Source: Fidelibacterota bacterium
GTDB taxonomy: Bacteria > Marinisomatota > Marinisomatia > SCGC-AAA003-L08 > TMED6
Direction of reading: 5' to 3'
DNA length: 38,413 nucleotides
Assembly (NCBI GenBank): GCA_014239355.1
Contig: JAAZYZ010000064.1
Location: forward strand, 1-38,413
Below the pieces are notes generated by a model. That model did no database searches and was not told the origin of the DNA. It was given only the letters and a program-made list of their open reading frames with translations. The translations under genes were made by a program, and so were the position numbers. Below, in pieces: positions 1 to 8,454 of the stretch (the stretch's first letter is position 1; each line of letters opens with the position of its first letter).

Positions 1-1037
1 TCTTTTTTAAGAATAGTATTTAAATCATATTTAAGTGTAATAGAAGATAAAAAAGTATAGCTATCTATGGTTGACATTACTACAGATAGTATTGAAATAA
101 AGAAAACACCCATTAAAAATGGATTATTTTTAAATATAATTTGTGCTAATCCAATATATGGAGATGATGTACTATATATATCCAAACCATTTTTAAAAGC
201 TATTTCAATATAGAATAGAGCTATTGTAATTGTCATTAGGTCAAACACAAACCAGCATAATACGGACATTACAATGCTTTTTTGTACAGTTCTTAAATTT
301 TTACCAGCAAATGTTCTTTGATGAAAAGAAGGGTCTAAAAAGGTTAATAATGATAAAAAAGCAAACATAATGATATAACTCCAAGGGGCTTTTCCTGGAA
401 TTGTGAATATATCTGGTTGCCTATCATACAAATTATTAATAATAGATGGGCCGTATGTATCAGAAAAAAATAAAGAACAAAATAGAATTGTGAATCCAAA
501 AAACATAAATACAAACTGTATTTGATCTGTTCTTAAAATAGAAGCAAAGCCACCTTTTAAGGTGTATGCTGTACTAAAGATTAATCCTAATAAAATCGCT
601 AATATTAAATTAATATCAAATATTTGGCTGATTAATTGCCCAAGAATTAATATATAAGACGCAGGGATTAAGTAGAGTAATAGAGTTGAAAGAGATATTA
701 ATGCTGGAATTTTTCCATATGTTTTATATATCGTTATAGGTATAGATCTATAATTTTTATTAATTATTTGAGGAGCAATTATATATGCATATAATAATGC
801 GGCAATATAATAAAATAATCCAAAATAAATCCAAGTTACAACCCCATTATGAATAACTTCTATTCCAATTTCATTAATTCCACCATACCAAGTTGTTACT
901 AAGGTTGCAATAAGAGCAGGGGTAGTTACCTTTCTTCCAGAATAAGCAAAATCCTTTAGATTGTTACTAGTATTACTTTTAAATCCAACAAATAATAGGA
1001 TACAAAAAAAAATGCTAACTAATAATAAGGAAATCAT
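1..1037 (-). CDS. Sodium:solute symporter (SSS family), 3' end beyond window
   Basis: Partial gene; about 345 residues are visible and the reading frame is still open at base 1. It starts with ATG at 1037-1035, sharing one base with the TonB-receptor stop (TAATG), so the two are probably translationally coupled. The protein is highly hydrophobic with many membrane segments. SSS-family hallmarks are visible: an early NLKDFAYSGRK segment, the mid-protein LKGGFASILRTDQIQ motif (family pattern GG..AV..TD..Q), and later SVVMSTIDSYTFLSS (family pattern S..MST.DS). It should act in the inner membrane as a Na+-coupled importer. Because it lies behind a TPP riboswitch, thiamine or a thiamine precursor such as HMP is the likely substrate. 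The SAR11 transporter ThiV is an SSS protein under the same kind of riboswitch. Family assignment is firm; substrate is inference. Confidence 0.85.
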   Translation of the reverse strand, partial: MISLLLVSIFFCILLFVGFKSNTSNNLKDFAYSGRKVTTPALIATLVTTWYGGINEIGIEVIHNGVVTWIYFGLFYYIAALLYAYIIAPQIINKNYRSIPITIYKTYGKIPALISLSTLLLYLIPASYILILGQLISQIFDINLILAILLGLIFSTAYTLKGGFASILRTDQIQFVFMFFGFTILFCSLFFSDTYGPSIINNLYDRQPDIFTIPGKAPWSYIIMFAFLSLLTFLDPSFHQRTFAGKNLRTVQKSIVMSVLCWFVFDLMTITIALFYIEIAFKNGLDIYSTSSPYIGLAQIIFKNNPFLMGVFFISILSVVMSTIDSYTFLSSITLKYDLNTILKK

Positions 1038-3385
1038 TAAAATTTATAATTTAATGTTATTCCGATAGTAAAGGGGTTTCCATAAGATAAATACAGTTTA
1101 TCTTCATAGTTAGGTGGCTCAAGTCCAAAAAAGAATCCCCTTGTAGCATACTTTGCATTAAAAATATTTTTTGACCATAAGGAAATACCTAAATTTGAAT
1201 TTACTATATAATCAATATGAATATTTGCTATAGAGTAAGGTTCTGACTCAATATTATGACTATCTGAAAAATAAAATTTATCTTTAGCTTGGACATCTCC
1301 GCCTATAGAAAATAAACCATAATATTTTGTAAATCCCCAAGATACTGTATATGAAGGAGCATGAGCAGCTTCTCTTGTTTCAAATTCTGTAGCAGTAGAT
1401 TCATCAGTTAAATAGGTGTATGAATTAATTTGAGTTTTTAAATAGCCTAAATTGAGATATGTTTCAAAATCTTGTTCAGATACAGTTTTAAAATTTAGGC
1501 TTAATCCATAGTTGAATCCATCTGAAGCATTAGAGGTATAAAAATAAAAGCTATTTGGATTGTTGTTATCTTGTTGACTAGATAGACTAACCTGTAAATC
1601 AGTTCTATTCATATAAAATGCATTGATATTTAATAATGTATTATTACTCCTAAACTTATAGCCTAAATCTATATTTTGATTAAATTCTGGTTTAAATAGT
1701 CTATTATTATCTGATAATCTTGGATTTTGGTTAACTCCACCTGATTTAAATCCATTGGACAGTGTAAGGTATATATTTTTTGTTTTATCAATAGAGTATA
1801 AAAGAGATAATTTTGATCCACTTAAAGTGCCATTGTATTTTGTGTTGATATTTGTAGTATCATCAATAGATTCTGTATGATAATGTATAGAATTATAATC
1901 AATTTTAACTTTTTCAACTCTTATATTAGCAGTGAAAGTAAAATTATTTTTTAAATATTTAATTTCATTGTAAAATGCTTGATTAGTATTTATAAATTCA
2001 GAATTTAAACGAACATCTTCGCCACCTAAAATCCATCCAGTAGCAGTATCATTTTCTTTTAAGTTTTTGATGTATAATCCTGCAGCATTTTTGATATTAT
2101 TATTCAAATTATATACAAACCTTAATTCATGAGATTTCATTATTCTTTCTCTTAATTCATTTTGATAATATTCATAGGGAAGAAAGTATCCATAATAATA
2201 AGCATCATAATTATAAGGGTCTTCAGACCAAAAATCGTCATTTCCCCAATCAGAATCATAACTATGTTCCATATCTGATTGTAAAATATTTGAAATATGT
2301 ACAATATTCAAATTATTAAAATTCAATTGATTTTTAAATGACATAGCTATTAGCTCTTGAGAATCTTTACCTGGTTGATTTGAATACGTTGTATCTGTAT
2401 TATTATTAGGTGTCCACATATCATAACCATTATTTAAATTTGATCTAATTAGTGTAATTTTTGATTTAAAATCATTTGATTTTTTATAAACTAATTTTAA
2501 TTTTTGAAGATTTTCATTTTTATTATTTTTGTATTCATTTAAAAAGTTATTATAGATAAACCCATTTTGCTTAGCATTATAAATGAATAGATTAATAAAT
2601 AATTTATCATTTAATAATGGCTTATAATGATGGTAGTATGAATGTTGAAACAAGTCATCATTTCCAATACTCATTTTAAAATTATTGTCTGAAATAATAT
2701 CTGGATTTTTTGTTTTTATATTAATCAATCCAGCCATTGCGTTGTGTCCATAAGAAAAGGATTGAGGACCTTGATAAACTTCAATTTGTTGTATATCATC
2801 AAGAAAAATAGGCATTCCAATACCGCTTAAATCAATATCGTCTACAACGGTTGCAACGTAGTAATTTGGGCCTCCTTCTCCTGCATATTGACTTCTTTCT
2901 CCAATGCCTCTAATTTGATAAAATCTTGATCTAGAGGTCCCTCCAGCATAATTTAAATTAGGAATTTTATTTATTACATCATCAAAATGGATATCTCCGG
3001 GCTTAAAATCATAATCAGATAAAGTATGAATATCGTTTGTAGAATTTTGATGTTTAACATTTCCACTTATTTCTGAAATTATAACCTCATTTATCTTTAT
3101 TTTTTTAATCAGGAGTATAATCTCTATTTTTGTTTTTTTATTATCAATTTCAATTTCTGTTTGAGAGTAACCAATTTTTTGAAAATTCACTTTATCATAA
3201 ATATTGTATAGTAAAATAAAATTACCATTTTTATCAGTATAGCACTGATCTGTTTTTGATGATACAAAAACATATTCTATTGGGTTCTTATTTTCATCAA
3301 GAACAGTGCCAGTTATAGTTGTTGGTTCATATGTAAATATGAATGATAGGATTAAAAGGTAAGATAAGTTGTACAAGTTTTTCAT
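1037..3385 (-). CDS. TonB-dependent outer-membrane receptor, probable thiamine/precursor uptake
   Basis: About 782 residues. An N-terminal signal peptide (MKNLYNLSYLLILSF) is followed by a CarboxypepD-regulatory-like beta domain (TGTVLDENKNPIEYVFVSS, TDKNGNFIL), a TonB plug (IRGIGERSQYAGEGGPNYY, IEVYQGPQSFSYGHNAMAG) and a long beta-barrel ending in an aromatic residue (LNYKF), as expected for an outer-membrane porin. I chose the ATG at 3385 rather than the one at 3403 because 3403 lies inside the conserved riboswitch core (GATAATGC), whereas 3385 has a strong ribosome site GGAGGAAA five bases upstream and begins a clean signal peptide. The gene is directly downstream of a TPP riboswitch and directly upstream of an SSS symporter. 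Together these suggest energised outer-membrane uptake of thiamine or its pyrimidine precursor. Thiamine-regulated TonB receptors are known in Bacteroidetes. Receptor class is certain; ligand is inferred. Confidence 0.93.
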   Translation of the reverse strand: MKNLYNLSYLLILSFIFTYEPTTITGTVLDENKNPIEYVFVSSKTDQCYTDKNGNFILLYNIYDKVNFQKIGYSQTEIEIDNKKTKIEIILLIKKIKINEVIISEISGNVKHQNSTNDIHTLSDYDFKPGDIHFDDVINKIPNLNYAGGTSRSRFYQIRGIGERSQYAGEGGPNYYVATVVDDIDLSGIGMPIFLDDIQQIEVYQGPQSFSYGHNAMAGLINIKTKNPDIISDNNFKMSIGNDDLFQHSYYHHYKPLLNDKLFINLFIYNAKQNGFIYNNFLNEYKNNKNENLQKLKLVYKKSNDFKSKITLIRSNLNNGYDMWTPNNNTDTTYSNQPGKDSQELIAMSFKNQLNFNNLNIVHISNILQSDMEHSYDSDWGNDDFWSEDPYNYDAYYYGYFLPYEYYQNELRERIMKSHELRFVYNLNNNIKNAAGLYIKNLKENDTATGWILGGEDVRLNSEFINTNQAFYNEIKYLKNNFTFTANIRVEKVKIDYNSIHYHTESIDDTTNINTKYNGTLSGSKLSLLYSIDKTKNIYLTLSNGFKSGGVNQNPRLSDNNRLFKPEFNQNIDLGYKFRSNNTLLNINAFYMNRTDLQVSLSSQQDNNNPNSFYFYTSNASDGFNYGLSLNFKTVSEQDFETYLNLGYLKTQINSYTYLTDESTATEFETREAAHAPSYTVSWGFTKYYGLFSIGGDVQAKDKFYFSDSHNIESEPYSIANIHIDYIVNSNLGISLWSKNIFNAKYATRGFFFGLEPPNYEDKLYLSYGNPFTIGITLNYKF

Positions 3386-3388
3386 TAT

Positions 3389-3450
3389 TTCCTCCGCTAG
3401 CATTATCTAGATCAGGTTCATGGGTATAATCTCAGCTAAGAAGCACCCCT
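3389..3450 (-). promoter_or_regulatory. TPP (thiamine pyrophosphate) riboswitch, THI element
   Basis: On the minus strand the conserved THI-box blocks occur in order: GGGGTGC (3449-3443), GCTGAGA (3436-3430), ACCC (3425-3422), then ACCTGATCTAGATAATGC and GCTAGC (about 3417-3396). The variable P3 arm is minimal. The element sits in the 5' leader of the TonB receptor, and its 3' edge runs straight into the ribosome-binding site GGAGGAAA (3395-3388). No terminator hairpin with a U tract separates it from the gene, so control at translation initiation is more likely than attenuation. Ligand-bound RNA would be expected to reduce expression of both the receptor and the coupled symporter. Confidence 0.93.
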
Positions 3451-3461
3451 TTATTAAGTAA

Positions 3462-3474
3462 TATAATTTATAAT
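3462..3474. promoter_or_regulatory. Candidate divergent promoter region (TATAAT-like boxes)
   Basis: The 108-base gap between the divergent receptor and rnhB holds two TATAAT hexamers on the plus strand (3462-3467 and 3469-3474) and a TATATT on the minus strand upstream of the riboswitch. No convincing -35 boxes are visible and the region is almost pure A/T, so these matches could be chance. Position alone favours a promoter for each direction here. Confidence 0.25.
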
Positions 3475-3493
3475 TATTTTTTAAATTTATTAT

Positions 3494-4450
3494 ATGGATA
3501 TTTTAAAATATGAAAAATCTTTTTTATCTAAAGGTTATACTAATATTGTTGGTATAGATGAAGCTGGAAGAGGTCCACTAGCTGGTCCTGTTGTTGCTGT
3601 TGCATTAAATTGGGGTGATGTACCTATTATCGATGGAATTAAAGATTCAAAAAAAATATCTGAAAAGAAAAGATTAATTTTATTTCATCAGATATTAGAT
3701 CAGGCGTTAGATGTAGGTATAGGGATAGTTCATGAAGATAAGATTGATGAAATAAATATTTTAGAAGCTACTTATTTAGCTATGAGAAAAGCGGTAGGTA
3801 GTCTTAAATATAAACCTGGTTTACTACTTGTCGATGGTAATCGCGCAGATATTCACCATATAGAACAAAAAAATATTATAAAGGGTGATTCTTTATCTTA
3901 TACTATTGCATGTGCTTCTATTATTGCTAAAGTAACTAGAGATTTAATGATGATAGAATATAGTAAGATTTTTCCTGATTATAGATTTGAAAAGCATAAA
4001 GGGTATGGCACAAAATTTCATATGGATATGATTAAGGAGAAATTTGCATGTCCAATTCATAGAAAATCTTTTAAACCTATAAGTAATTATTTGCCACAAT
4101 TAAAGAATTTTAAAGAAAACAATAAAATTAGATTATTAGGTATTCAAATGGTGGCATCTTATATGGTAAAAAACAATTTCAAGATACTATTAATTGATGG
4201 TATGTATGATATGGCTGTATTTAAACAAGATATACTAATATTATCATCTATTAATATCTTATTAGGTGAAAAAACAATTAATAGTAAAATTCCTCTAAAT
4301 AGAGTTAATTTTGATAGTGTAATTAAAAAATATTTGGTTGAGATTGATCTTGAATCATTTAAACAATTGAGAATAGACTCTATAGATATAAAACTTCTTA
4401 AAAATGGACCTAAAATAAATATTAAAAAGGGTGAATTGTATGATATTTAA
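3494..4450 (+). CDS. rnhB: Ribonuclease HII with C-terminal YraN-like (UPF0102) extension
   Basis: 318 residues, against about 200-220 for ordinary RNase HII. Residues 1-200 are a complete type-2 RNase H that cleaves RNA in RNA-DNA hybrids and at misincorporated ribonucleotides. The metal-binding residues are present: D22 and E23 in GIDEAGRGPLAGP, D114 in LLVDGN, and D132 in KGDS, followed by the typical CASIIAKVTRD and HKGYGT. Residues 210-318 are extra and resemble a worn YraN/UPF0102 domain: LLGIQMVASYMVKNNFKIL matches the family start (G..A..YL...GY.IL), and the end RIDSIDIKLL..GPKI matches the family C-terminus. The acidic nuclease-like residues are mostly not preserved. rnhB and yraN are often neighbours in bacteria. 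No Shine-Dalgarno is visible before the ATG. The gene overlaps the next one by 11 bases. Confidence 0.93.
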   Translation: MDILKYEKSFLSKGYTNIVGIDEAGRGPLAGPVVAVALNWGDVPIIDGIKDSKKISEKKRLILFHQILDQALDVGIGIVHEDKIDEINILEATYLAMRKAVGSLKYKPGLLLVDGNRADIHHIEQKNIIKGDSLSYTIACASIIAKVTRDLMMIEYSKIFPDYRFEKHKGYGTKFHMDMIKEKFACPIHRKSFKPISNYLPQLKNFKENNKIRLLGIQMVASYMVKNNFKILLIDGMYDMAVFKQDILILSSINILLGEKTINSKIPLNRVNFDSVIKKYLVEIDLESFKQLRIDSIDIKLLKNGPKINIKKGELYDI

Positions 4451-6152
4451 GTATTTTATCAATTTTGTTGTATTGATTGGTATTTTATTTGGGAAATTTC
4501 CTGATGCTGTAGGCTATAACGGTATGGTTGTTAGTTCTAACAAGTACGCATCTGACATTGGTATAGATATTTTAAAGAAAGGTGGTAATGCTATTGATGC
4601 AGCAATTGGTGTATCTTTTGCATTGGCTGTAGTTCATCCAGGAGCTGGAAATATTGGGGGTGGAGGTTTTATGGTTATTAGAACAGCTGATGGAGAGGTT
4701 GTAACAATTGATTTTAGAGAGAAAGCTCCCTCCGTAGCTTTTAAAGATATGTTTTTAGATGATAGCTTAAACGTAATCCCTGGAAAAAGTTGGTCTACAT
4801 CATTAGCTTCAGGTATTCCTGGTTCTGTTTCTGGTATGTGGCTAGCGCATCAAAAATTTGGGTCTATTAATTGGGCAGACATTATAAGACCTTCTGTTAA
4901 ACTGGCTCAGTATGGGTTTAATTTAGACCCTTTAAACTGCTCATACTTAAATTCAAATTATTATAAAGGATTTTTATCAAAAGACATTGAATCAAAAAAT
5001 ATTTTTACAAAAGATGAATCTTTTAAAATTGGTGAAGTATTTTATCAGACTGATTTAGCTAACACATTAAGAAGAATTTCTTTTTCTGGAGAAAAAGGAT
5101 TTTATGAGGGCGAGACAGCTAAAAATATTATAAAATGTATGGATAGAACAGGTGGTGTTATTACTACAGATGACTTAAAAAATTATAAAGCAATTGAAAG
5201 AAAACCTATACAGTTCGAATACAAAGGGTATAAGATATATTCGATGCCACCACCATCATCAGGTGGGGTTGCTTTAGCTGGTATACTAAATCAAGTAGAA
5301 AATATTGCTTTAGATTCTATTTCATATCATTCAGCTGAGTACATACATTATTTAGTTGAGGCTGAGAGAAATGTATATGCAGATCGTTCAGTCTTTTTAG
5401 GAGATTCAGATTTTAATGATATTCCTATTGATAAATTAATTTCTGATAAATACTCTAAATCTCGTTGGTCTGAAATTGATCTAAATAATGCTAGAACTTC
5501 AGATAGTGTTAAAGAGGGTGAATTGAATTATTCTGAATCTGAGGAGACAACTCATTATTCAGTTGTTGATAAGTGGGGTAATGCTGTGAGTGTTACAACA
5601 ACTATTAATGGATGGTTTGGGAATGGAATTGTTGTAGATGACTCTGGTTTTTTGCTAAACAATGAAATGGATGATTTTTCTAGCAAACCAGGACATCCAA
5701 ATAAATATGGTTTAATTGGAAATAAGCTTAATTCAATCGAGCCTAACAAAAGAATGTTAAGTTCTATGACCCCAACGATAGTTGAAGACCCTAATGGTGA
5801 TTTGTTTTTAGTTATTGGTTCTCCTGGAGGGTCTACTATAATTACTACTGTAGCTCAAATTATTCTAAATGTTATTGATCAAAACATGTCAATTAAAGAT
5901 GCTGTAGAGCAATCAAGGTTTCATCACCAATGGTTACCAGATGTTGTCTATTTTGAGCCTTTAAACTTTTCAAAAGAGACTTTAGAAAACTTAAAAAACA
6001 GAGGTCACGATATTGCTTTTAGAAGATCAATAGGTGAGGCTAACTGTATAAAAATAGATAAGTTAGAAAATAAAGATAAAGTTATAGATTATATTAATTT
6101 GTACTCAGGAGCTGCTGATAGTAGAAGAGGAGCTTCCGCTGTATCGTATTAA
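4440..6152 (+). CDS. ggt: Gamma-glutamyltransferase (glutathione hydrolase)
   Basis: About 570 residues. It is a secreted or periplasmic N-terminal nucleophile hydrolase that transfers or hydrolyses gamma-glutamyl groups of glutathione and related peptides. I chose ATG at 4440 over the GTG at 4431 because AAAAAGGG lies eight bases upstream of the ATG and it begins a compact signal peptide (MIFKYFINFVVLIGILFG). Family landmarks: NAIDAAIGVSFALAVVHP near the N-terminus, the substrate-binding Arg in DFREKAP, the autoprocessing site TTHYSVVD (nucleophile is the first Thr, about residue 370), then GFLLNNEMDDF and the SPGGS oxyanion/substrate loop near residue 463. Length is normal for an unprocessed precursor that self-cleaves into two subunits. 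It overlaps rnhB and is followed eight bases later by lepB. Confidence 0.95.
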   Translation: MIFKYFINFVVLIGILFGKFPDAVGYNGMVVSSNKYASDIGIDILKKGGNAIDAAIGVSFALAVVHPGAGNIGGGGFMVIRTADGEVVTIDFREKAPSVAFKDMFLDDSLNVIPGKSWSTSLASGIPGSVSGMWLAHQKFGSINWADIIRPSVKLAQYGFNLDPLNCSYLNSNYYKGFLSKDIESKNIFTKDESFKIGEVFYQTDLANTLRRISFSGEKGFYEGETAKNIIKCMDRTGGVITTDDLKNYKAIERKPIQFEYKGYKIYSMPPPSSGGVALAGILNQVENIALDSISYHSAEYIHYLVEAERNVYADRSVFLGDSDFNDIPIDKLISDKYSKSRWSEIDLNNARTSDSVKEGELNYSESEETTHYSVVDKWGNAVSVTTTINGWFGNGIVVDDSGFLLNNEMDDFSSKPGHPNKYGLIGNKLNSIEPNKRMLSSMTPTIVEDPNGDLFLVIGSPGGSTIITTVAQIILNVIDQNMSIKDAVEQSRFHHQWLPDVVYFEPLNFSKETLENLKNRGHDIAFRRSIGEANCIKIDKLENKDKVIDYINLYSGAADSRRGASAVSY

Positions 6153-6159
6153 GGTGTAG

Positions 6160-7629
6160 ATGAAAAATAAATTTGATAAATATTTAAAAGAATTTAAGAT
6201 ATTGGTCGTTTTAATTATTGTGGCATTTACTATTAAATCATCTTTAATAGAGATTTATGTTGTCCCTACTGGCTCTATGGAAAATGAAATTTTGGTAGGC
6301 GATTTGTTGATTGGTAATAAATTTACCTATGGAATGAGATCTCCAAATTGGCTTGGAGTTCCTTATACTAGATTTGGTTTTTATATACCTTCTTTTCGTT
6401 TACCGAAGTTTAAACAGATTAATAATGGTGATGTTGCTATGTTTGAATACCCTAGGGATCCTTTTCAAAAATATGTAAAAAGATGTATTGGAATTCCTAA
6501 TGATACTATATCAATAAAAGAAGGTGTAATTGATGTTAATGGTAAAATGATGCCATTTCCTAAAAATGCAAAATACATTACATTTAAAGAGGCTGATTTA
6601 AATGGCGATGGCTGGATTAATAGACTAGATTATAATATGGTAAATGCATCAAACTCAAGAAGGTTTCAAGTGGCTTTAAGGAAAGCTCAATTTACTACTA
6701 GAAATCAAGCTAACGTGTATGATAGTCTTTTTAATAAGAAAACAACTATTTTACTAGATAAAGATTTTCAATTGAATCCATATCAAAGTAATTTTGTTTA
6801 TAGTGGTGATAATAGAGATTATCCAACGATACAAGAACAATATTTGATGGGTACGGTTTATCCTTACTTTAATGGTAATACAGATAATATTAAGCCCTTT
6901 GTGGTTCCATATAAAGGTATGACTATTGATATTGATAAATGGTATAATAAACAGAATGAATGGATTTCTTTTATTACATTATTAGTTCAAGATGGTAATA
7001 ATGTTACTCTAGATGGTGTTCAATTTGTTATGGAGGATCCTGAATCAGTAGCTCAAATTAGTGGCATATTATGGTATAAATTATTTCCAAATGAAGAATC
7101 TCAAAGAGAAAATTATCATAATAAAAAAGCATCTTTAAAAATAAAAAATAAAAATAACAAGCAAGATAATCCTTGGAATATATATGAAAATCCATTTCTC
7201 TATAGTTTTGATTTAGATGTGAATCTAGTAAAATCTGTTGATTTAAATGAAGATGGTAAAATGACTGGAGACGATTTAGTTAACGATGTAATTTATAACT
7301 CGTTTTTAAAGAGTTATAGTGAGATTCAGATACAAAGCATTATTAATAATCAATATGATAAATCTCCATTTTTATTTGGTTTAAATTTTTATAAGGATTA
7401 TGTTGATAATTATATAAAAGAGAATCTCAAAATAAATGAAATTAGTTTAAAAGATTTTAACTCCTATACTGTTAAAACTGATTACTACCTTTTTATAGGA
7501 GATAACAGGGATAATAGTTTAGATTCTCGTTTCTGGGGATTTGTTCCAGATTACCAAATTCTTGGAACTCCTTTACTTTCTTTATTAAATATCAGTAAAT
7601 TCAATTTGAGATTTAAAACTATTAATTAA
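6160..7629 (+). CDS. lepB: Signal peptidase I with large insertion
   Basis: 489 residues, far larger than usual FCB or Gram-positive enzymes. It removes signal peptides from exported proteins at the periplasmic face of the inner membrane. One N-terminal membrane anchor (residues 13-31) precedes box B PTGSME with catalytic Ser39. The general-base Lys107 lies in KYVKRCIGIPNDT. The conserved box E, GDNRDNSLDSRFWGFVP, is near residues 446-462. Between boxes D and E lies an insert of about 300 residues. It contains two EF-hand/dockerin-like loops (DLNGDGWINRLD at about 145-156 and DLNEDGKMTGDD at about 360-371). It also holds a second GDNRD motif at about 215-219 (SGDNRDYPTIQEQYLMGTVY) that resembles a degenerate box E. 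The catalytic core looks intact, so the enzyme is probably active; the role of the insert is unknown. Confidence 0.93.
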   Translation: MKNKFDKYLKEFKILVVLIIVAFTIKSSLIEIYVVPTGSMENEILVGDLLIGNKFTYGMRSPNWLGVPYTRFGFYIPSFRLPKFKQINNGDVAMFEYPRDPFQKYVKRCIGIPNDTISIKEGVIDVNGKMMPFPKNAKYITFKEADLNGDGWINRLDYNMVNASNSRRFQVALRKAQFTTRNQANVYDSLFNKKTTILLDKDFQLNPYQSNFVYSGDNRDYPTIQEQYLMGTVYPYFNGNTDNIKPFVVPYKGMTIDIDKWYNKQNEWISFITLLVQDGNNVTLDGVQFVMEDPESVAQISGILWYKLFPNEESQRENYHNKKASLKIKNKNNKQDNPWNIYENPFLYSFDLDVNLVKSVDLNEDGKMTGDDLVNDVIYNSFLKSYSEIQIQSIINNQYDKSPFLFGLNFYKDYVDNYIKENLKINEISLKDFNSYTVKTDYYLFIGDNRDNSLDSRFWGFVPDYQILGTPLLSLLNISKFNLRFKTIN

Positions 7630-7630
7630 A

Positions 7631-8092
7631 ATGATATCAATAATCGCATATATTATAAAGTTAGTATTAAATTTATTTGTAACTACTATATTGGTTACGG
7701 ACGTCAATTCTGATACAAAGGGTGATGAAAAAAATTTAAAATTAGTTATTTTTTGTTCATTCTTTACTTTAACTCTTGCTTCAGTTTGTTCACTTATTTT
7801 AGTTGGTGATGGATCTTTTTTTTATGGAGCAACTTTACTTGTAATCTTTTTTGTGATAAGTTCTTTGGTTGAAGATTTTAGTATTCATGAAAAATTAAAA
7901 ATTTATTTAATATGCCTTTGTTCGTTTTTGTTTGGTATTGGAGGCATGGTTTTAACATTTATAGGTATTATTTCATCTGTAATTAGTTATATAATTTTAT
8001 ATAATAGTACAGATTTTTATAAGTTTTTCTTCTCAAAAACCAGTCAAGAAGAAGTAGATAATTCAAAATTTGATGAAAATCATACTATTTAA
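7631..8092 (+). CDS. Small integral membrane protein of unknown function
   Basis: 153 residues that I cannot place in a named family. Four hydrophobic stretches (roughly 3-22, 37-57, 60-80 and 90-122, the last long enough for two segments) indicate a polytopic inner-membrane protein. The C-terminus (FFFSKTSQEEVDNSKFDENHTI) is hydrophilic and probably cytoplasmic or periplasmic. The start codon comes one base after the lepB stop, so it is probably co-transcribed with the signal peptidase. The ATG has no good ribosome site of its own and may be translated by re-initiation. Confidence 0.75.
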   Translation: MISIIAYIIKLVLNLFVTTILVTDVNSDTKGDEKNLKLVIFCSFFTLTLASVCSLILVGDGSFFYGATLLVIFFVISSLVEDFSIHEKLKIYLICLCSFLFGIGGMVLTFIGIISSVISYIILYNSTDFYKFFFSKTSQEEVDNSKFDENHTI

Positions 8093-8139
8093 GTAAAAAA
8101 TGATTTGTATGATTCCAATAGTTTTTAAAAATTAACGAT

Positions 8140-8442
8140 ATGAATTTTAATAAGAAAGAAGATAGAATTAAATATCTAGAAGATAAGTTTGATAATCTAA
8201 TGGATGTTATTGGTAAAAATTATGGGGAGCCACTTATGAAAGAATTGGTTTCTAGACTTAATTCTACTATTGATGGATTTAATAGTGAGATGTCAAATTT
8301 ATTTAAAGCTCTTAAGGATAAAGAGAAAAAAAGAGAAAAGTATCTAAATGATATAGATACTAAAAATATTAAAAAAACGCCTAAAGATAATAAGTTGTCT
8401 GAGTGGGAAGAAAAACTCAAAAAATTAGAAAAATTAAAATAG
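8140..8442 (+). CDS. Small coiled-coil protein of unknown function
   Basis: 100 residues, strongly charged, with no signal peptide and no membrane segment. Heptad-like spacing of hydrophobics (DRIKYLEDKFDNLMDVIG, then LVSRLNSTIDGFNSEMSNL) and a Lys/Glu-rich tail (WEEKLKKLEKLK) predict a mostly helical, partly coiled-coil cytoplasmic protein. It lies 12 bases upstream of the GspE-N-domain gene, whose product also has a long coiled coil, so the two may interact; that is only a contextual guess. No family recognised. Confidence 0.65.
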   Translation: MNFNKKEDRIKYLEDKFDNLMDVIGKNYGEPLMKELVSRLNSTIDGFNSEMSNLFKALKDKEKKREKYLNDIDTKNIKKTPKDNKLSEWEEKLKKLEKLK

Positions 8443-8454
8443 GATTATAAATAT

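Noticed and set aside
3386..3403. Upstream ATG giving the TonB receptor an extra six residues
   Set aside because: This ATG is part of the conserved riboswitch core GATAATGC. The real start at 3385 has the ribosome site and begins the signal peptide.
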